Made by a program: the position numbers and the translations under genes. Of a stretch of DNA of 64,000 nucleotides, positions 61,511 to 64,000 are shown piece after piece. Every line of letters begins with the position of its first letter. The stretch's first letter is position 1. Below the pieces are notes generated by a model. It saw only the letters and a list, made by a program, of their open reading frames with translations, was not told where the DNA came from and made no database searches. The stretch lies in NCBI GenBank assembly GCA_026129465.1, contig JAHCIA010000001.1, positions 1,559,964 to 1,623,963 of the forward strand. The letters run 5' to 3'. Origin of the DNA: Flavobacteriales bacterium (GTDB lineage Bacteria; Bacteroidota; Bacteroidia; Flavobacteriales_F; PHOS-HE28).

Positions 61511-63154
61511 GTGGCCCAGGAATTCGTTCCCAAGCTCCTCACCACGCTTCGTTCCGGGTACACCCGGAAGCAGTTCGGCAGGGATGCGACAGCCGGTGTG
61601 ATCGTCGGCATCGTGGCGCTGCCCCTGGCCATCGCCTTCGCCATCGCTTCGGGCGTGCCCCCCGAGAAAGGCCTGATCACCGCCGTGGTGGCCGGTTTCT
61701 TCATCAGCGCCTTCGGAGGCAGCCGTGTGCAGATCGGTGGGCCCACCGGCGCCTTCATCGTCATCGTGTACGGCATCGTGCAGCAACACGGGCTCGCCGG
61801 ACTCACCGTGGCCACCTTCCTCGCGGGGCTGCTGCTCATCGTGATGGGGCTGCTGCGCTTCGGTGCCCTGCTGCGCTACTTCCCACACACGCTCATCGTG
61901 GGCTTCACCACCGGCATCGCGGTCATCATCTTCTCCACGCAGATCAACGACCTGCTCGGATTGGGCATCAACAAGGTGCCGGCCGACTTCCTGGAGAAGT
62001 GGCCGGTCTACTTCCGGAGCGGGACCATCGACCCCACCAGTGCGGCCATCGGTGTGGGGACCATCCTGGTCACGGTGCTCGCGCGCCGGATCACCAAGGT
62101 CATCCCCGGCTCGTTGATCGCCATCGTGCTGGCCACGGTGGCCGTGCAGATGCTGGACCTTCCCGTGGCCACCATCGGTTCGCGCTTCGGCAGCATCCCG
62201 GACAGCATGCCCATGCCGGAGTTCCATGGGGTGGACCTGTCCACGGTGAAGGAACTGCTGCGCCCCGCCCTGGCCATCGCCTTGTTGGGCGGCATCGAAT
62301 CGCTGCTGAGCGCCGTGGTGGCCGATGGCTCCATCGGTGGCCGCCACCGCAGCAACATGGAACTGGTGGCCCAGGGCGGCGCCAACATGCTCTCGGCGCT
62401 TTTCGGCGGCATCCCCGCCACGGGCGCCATCGCGCGTACGGCCACCAATGTGAAGAACGGTGGCCGAACTCCCGTGGCCGGCCTGGTCCACGCCATCGTG
62501 CTGCTGGTGATCATGCTCGTGGCCGGGCAATGGGCCGCCATGATCCCCATGGCCTGCCTCGCGGGCATCCTGGTGGTGGTGGCGTGGAACATGGCCGAGT
62601 TGCACGGCTTCATCGCCGTGTTCAAGACCAGCCGGCACGACATGGCGGTGCTGCTCGCCACCTTCCTGCTCACCGTGCTGTTCGACCTGATCATCGCGAT
62701 CGAGGTGGGCATGGTCCTCGCCGCCTTCCTCTTCATGAAGCGCATGGGCGATGCGCTTGTGCTGAAGCCGCTGTCCATGGACCCGAACAATGGCGATGCG
62801 CTGCTGGAGGCGGAACTGGGGCGCATCCCTGCCGGGGTGATGGTCTACGAGATCAACGGTCCGCTCTTCTTCGGTGCGGCCCAGACCTTCGTGGACGCGC
62901 TGCGGACGATCGGGGACAAGCACCACACGCTGGTGCTGCGCATGCGCCACGTGCCCTTCATCGATGCCACCGGGCTGCACCGTTTGGGCGACATCCGGGC
63001 GACGATGGACCAGCGCAAGGTGAAGCTGTCGCTCACGGAGGTCCAGCCCGAGGTGCTGCAGGCCATCGTGAAGGCTGGAACGCTGGATGCCACGGAGGTG
63101 CATGCCACCGTGCAGGAGGCCATCGCCAAGGCGGGCGCGCGGGGTGGCGCGTGA
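61511..63154 (+). CDS. SulP-family anion transporter (second copy), likely bicarbonate-linked
   Basis: This 547-aa protein begins at a GTG. It has SulP membrane segments (GVIVGIVALPLAIAFAIASG, GGSRVQIGGPTGAFIVIVY, LIVGFTTGIAVIIF) and a C-terminal STAS domain (about residues 440-540; HVPFIDATGLHRLGDI). It converges 10 bp from a lipoprotein carbonic anhydrase, a pairing seen with bicarbonate-moving SulP proteins, so inorganic carbon is a plausible substrate. Sulfate cannot be excluded. Confidence 0.9.
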   Translation: MAQEFVPKLLTTLRSGYTRKQFGRDATAGVIVGIVALPLAIAFAIASGVPPEKGLITAVVAGFFISAFGGSRVQIGGPTGAFIVIVYGIVQQHGLAGLTVATFLAGLLLIVMGLLRFGALLRYFPHTLIVGFTTGIAVIIFSTQINDLLGLGINKVPADFLEKWPVYFRSGTIDPTSAAIGVGTILVTVLARRITKVIPGSLIAIVLATVAVQMLDLPVATIGSRFGSIPDSMPMPEFHGVDLSTVKELLRPALAIALLGGIESLLSAVVADGSIGGRHRSNMELVAQGGANMLSALFGGIPATGAIARTATNVKNGGRTPVAGLVHAIVLLVIMLVAGQWAAMIPMACLAGILVVVAWNMAELHGFIAVFKTSRHDMAVLLATFLLTVLFDLIIAIEVGMVLAAFLFMKRMGDALVLKPLSMDPNNGDALLEAELGRIPAGVMVYEINGPLFFGAAQTFVDALRTIGDKHHTLVLRMRHVPFIDATGLHRLGDIRATMDQRKVKLSLTEVQPEVLQAIVKAGTLDATEVHATVQEAIAKAGARGGA

Positions 63155-63164
63155 CGACCGCCCG

Positions 63165-63833
63165 TCAAAGCCACTCCACGTGGCCGTCCTCGATGTGGTA
63201 CACGGCCCCCACCACCTTGGCATGCATGGGGTTCCCGCCCTCCTCGATCTCGCGGAACAGCCATTCGATCTCCTGGACGCCATGCGCGATGTTGGCGCGC
63301 GTGGCCTCATCGATCGTGAGGCCATCCACGGATGCCTCCTGCTGTTCCGACTCCGCCTCCAGGTAGGCCACCAATTGCTTCATGTGTCCGTTGCAGGGGT
63401 GTTCGCTTTCGTTCAGGTAAGCGTTGATCGCCCCGCAATGCGTGTGGCCCATCACGATCACCAGCGGTGCGCCCAGGTGTTCCACCGCATACTCCACGCT
63501 GGCCAGCTCGTACTCGCCCACCACGTTGCCCGCGGTGCGCACGGTGAAGAGGTCGCCCAGCCCTTGATCGAACACCAACTCGGGCACTACGCGCGAATCG
63601 GAGCAGCTGATCACCACGGCCCAGGGATGCTGGCCACCCAGCAGTTCCTTGATGCGCTCCGGGCCCTGGTCCGGGTGGATGGCGTGGAAGTCGTGGAAGC
63701 GTTCATTGCCGGCGCGGAGCATCCGCAGCACTTCATCGGGGGTGCTTGGCGCACGGGCCGGGGTGGCCTCGCCAGGGCGGGTGCAGGCCGCCAGGAGCAG
63801 CGCCGGCAGCACCAGAAAGTGTATCGGTCTCAT
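63165..63833 (-). CDS. Lipoprotein beta-class carbonic anhydrase
   Basis: This 222-aa enzyme has a lipoprotein signal (PALLLAACTR, Cys lipobox) and the beta-carbonic anhydrase zinc site: CSDSR and HTHCGAI, with the surrounding WAVVISCSDSRVVPE and GHTHCGAINA. It interconverts CO2 and bicarbonate, here outside the cytoplasm. The ATG at 63833 begins the signal peptide. It converges with a SulP transporter. Confidence 0.92.
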   Translation of the reverse strand: MRPIHFLVLPALLLAACTRPGEATPARAPSTPDEVLRMLRAGNERFHDFHAIHPDQGPERIKELLGGQHPWAVVISCSDSRVVPELVFDQGLGDLFTVRTAGNVVGEYELASVEYAVEHLGAPLVIVMGHTHCGAINAYLNESEHPCNGHMKQLVAYLEAESEQQEASVDGLTIDEATRANIAHGVQEIEWLFREIEEGGNPMHAKVVGAVYHIEDGHVEWL

Positions 63834-63848
63834 CGGGGATCGGTTCTT

Positions 63849-63882
63849 GAAGCGCGCCCGGCCAACGTGCACCGGGCGCTTC
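63849..63882 (-). terminator. Hairpin downstream of the right-edge gene
   Basis: CGCCCGG pairs with CCGGGCG around a 10-nt loop, and the flanking GAAGC/GCTTC extends the stem with a 2-nt bulge. It lies just past the stop (63904) of the minus-strand gene that enters from the right edge. Confidence 0.55.
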
Positions 63883-63903
63883 GTCCTGCAGGTTCCTTGT
63901 TGC

Positions 63904-64000
63904 TTAGAGCAGGGTCGTGGGGCACACGTATTCCGTGCGTTTCACATCCGTGTTCTTGATGGCGTTGAAGCCACCGGCCACGTCCACGAAGTTGTCCCAG
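63904..64000 (-). CDS. C-terminal fragment of a protein of unknown family
   Basis: Only the last 31 codons are in the window, ending at a TAA at 63904. The peptide starts WDNFVDVAGGFNAIKNTD and ends VCPTTLL. I do not recognise the family. The frame and stop are clear, and a hairpin follows it, so it is the real end of a gene rather than noise. Confidence 0.6.
   Translation of the reverse strand, partial: WDNFVDVAGGFNAIKNTDVKRTEYVCPTTLL

Overview
The window is GC-rich, gene-dense chromosomal DNA from a member of the Bacteroidota, most likely a high-GC lineage of Flavobacteriales. The evidence is six proteins ending in a type IX secretion C-terminal sorting domain (YPNPA-type signature), a Bacteroidota-type LptD, an AraC-type regulator fused to a heavy-metal domain, DUF1800/DUF1501 pairs, and several short palindromic repeat families of the kind common in this phylum. 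No rRNA, tRNA, insertion-sequence transposase or CRISPR array was seen.

Layout. 1-6.7 kb holds cell-envelope genes: an Fe-S membrane protein cut by the window edge, an MlaD/MCE protein, an N-acetylmuramoyl-L-alanine amidase, divergent lptD, and an unknown exported protein. 6.7-10.7 kb is an accessory zone with two unknown membrane-anchored proteins of lower GC, a fibronectin-III protein, a 145-bp inverted-repeat element, a 43-bp tandem repeat array and an XRE regulator. 10.9-22.7 kb is a defence locus: hsdM, hsdS, a TIR-like protein, a DUF3644 protein, a Fic protein, a four-helix-bundle/zinc-finger protein and hsdR lie in one direction with overlapping ends, followed by a cupin gene. 22.7-34.8 kb holds housekeeping and secreted genes (pabA/trpG-like, DUF4260, exonuclease III, DUF1800/DUF1501, cold-shock protein, Pif1-like helicase, choice-of-anchor I protein). 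34.8-39.8 kb encodes three T9SS cargo proteins (propeller, CotH, arylsulfotransferase-like). 40-41.5 kb is an MFS-rhodanese fusion. 41.5-48.3 kb is a copper-resistance operon (AraC-HMA regulator, HMA protein, copper P-type ATPase, DUF3347 lipoprotein, multicopper oxidase fused to a beta-barrel). 51.5-55.6 kb is a second restriction module (type ISP-like enzyme plus PLD nuclease). 55.6-64 kb encodes transporters (MFS, two SulP, TSUP), an OmpA lipoprotein, a DksA-like protein, QueD and a lipoprotein beta-carbonic anhydrase.

The most unusual theme is mobile sequence that stays in frame inside genes. A 108-bp element with perfect 12-bp terminal inverted repeats adds exactly 36 codons to hsdM. Related repeats, this time flanking a complete DUF559 endonuclease domain, add about 230 codons to hsdR just before its Walker A motif. 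Other repeat families appear to sit in frame in an MFS transporter, the copper ATPase and the type ISP enzyme. Two passenger genes in the defence locus (fic and the cupin) are each bracketed by a duplicated end of the neighbouring gene, which suggests module acquisition by duplication or recombination at gene ends.
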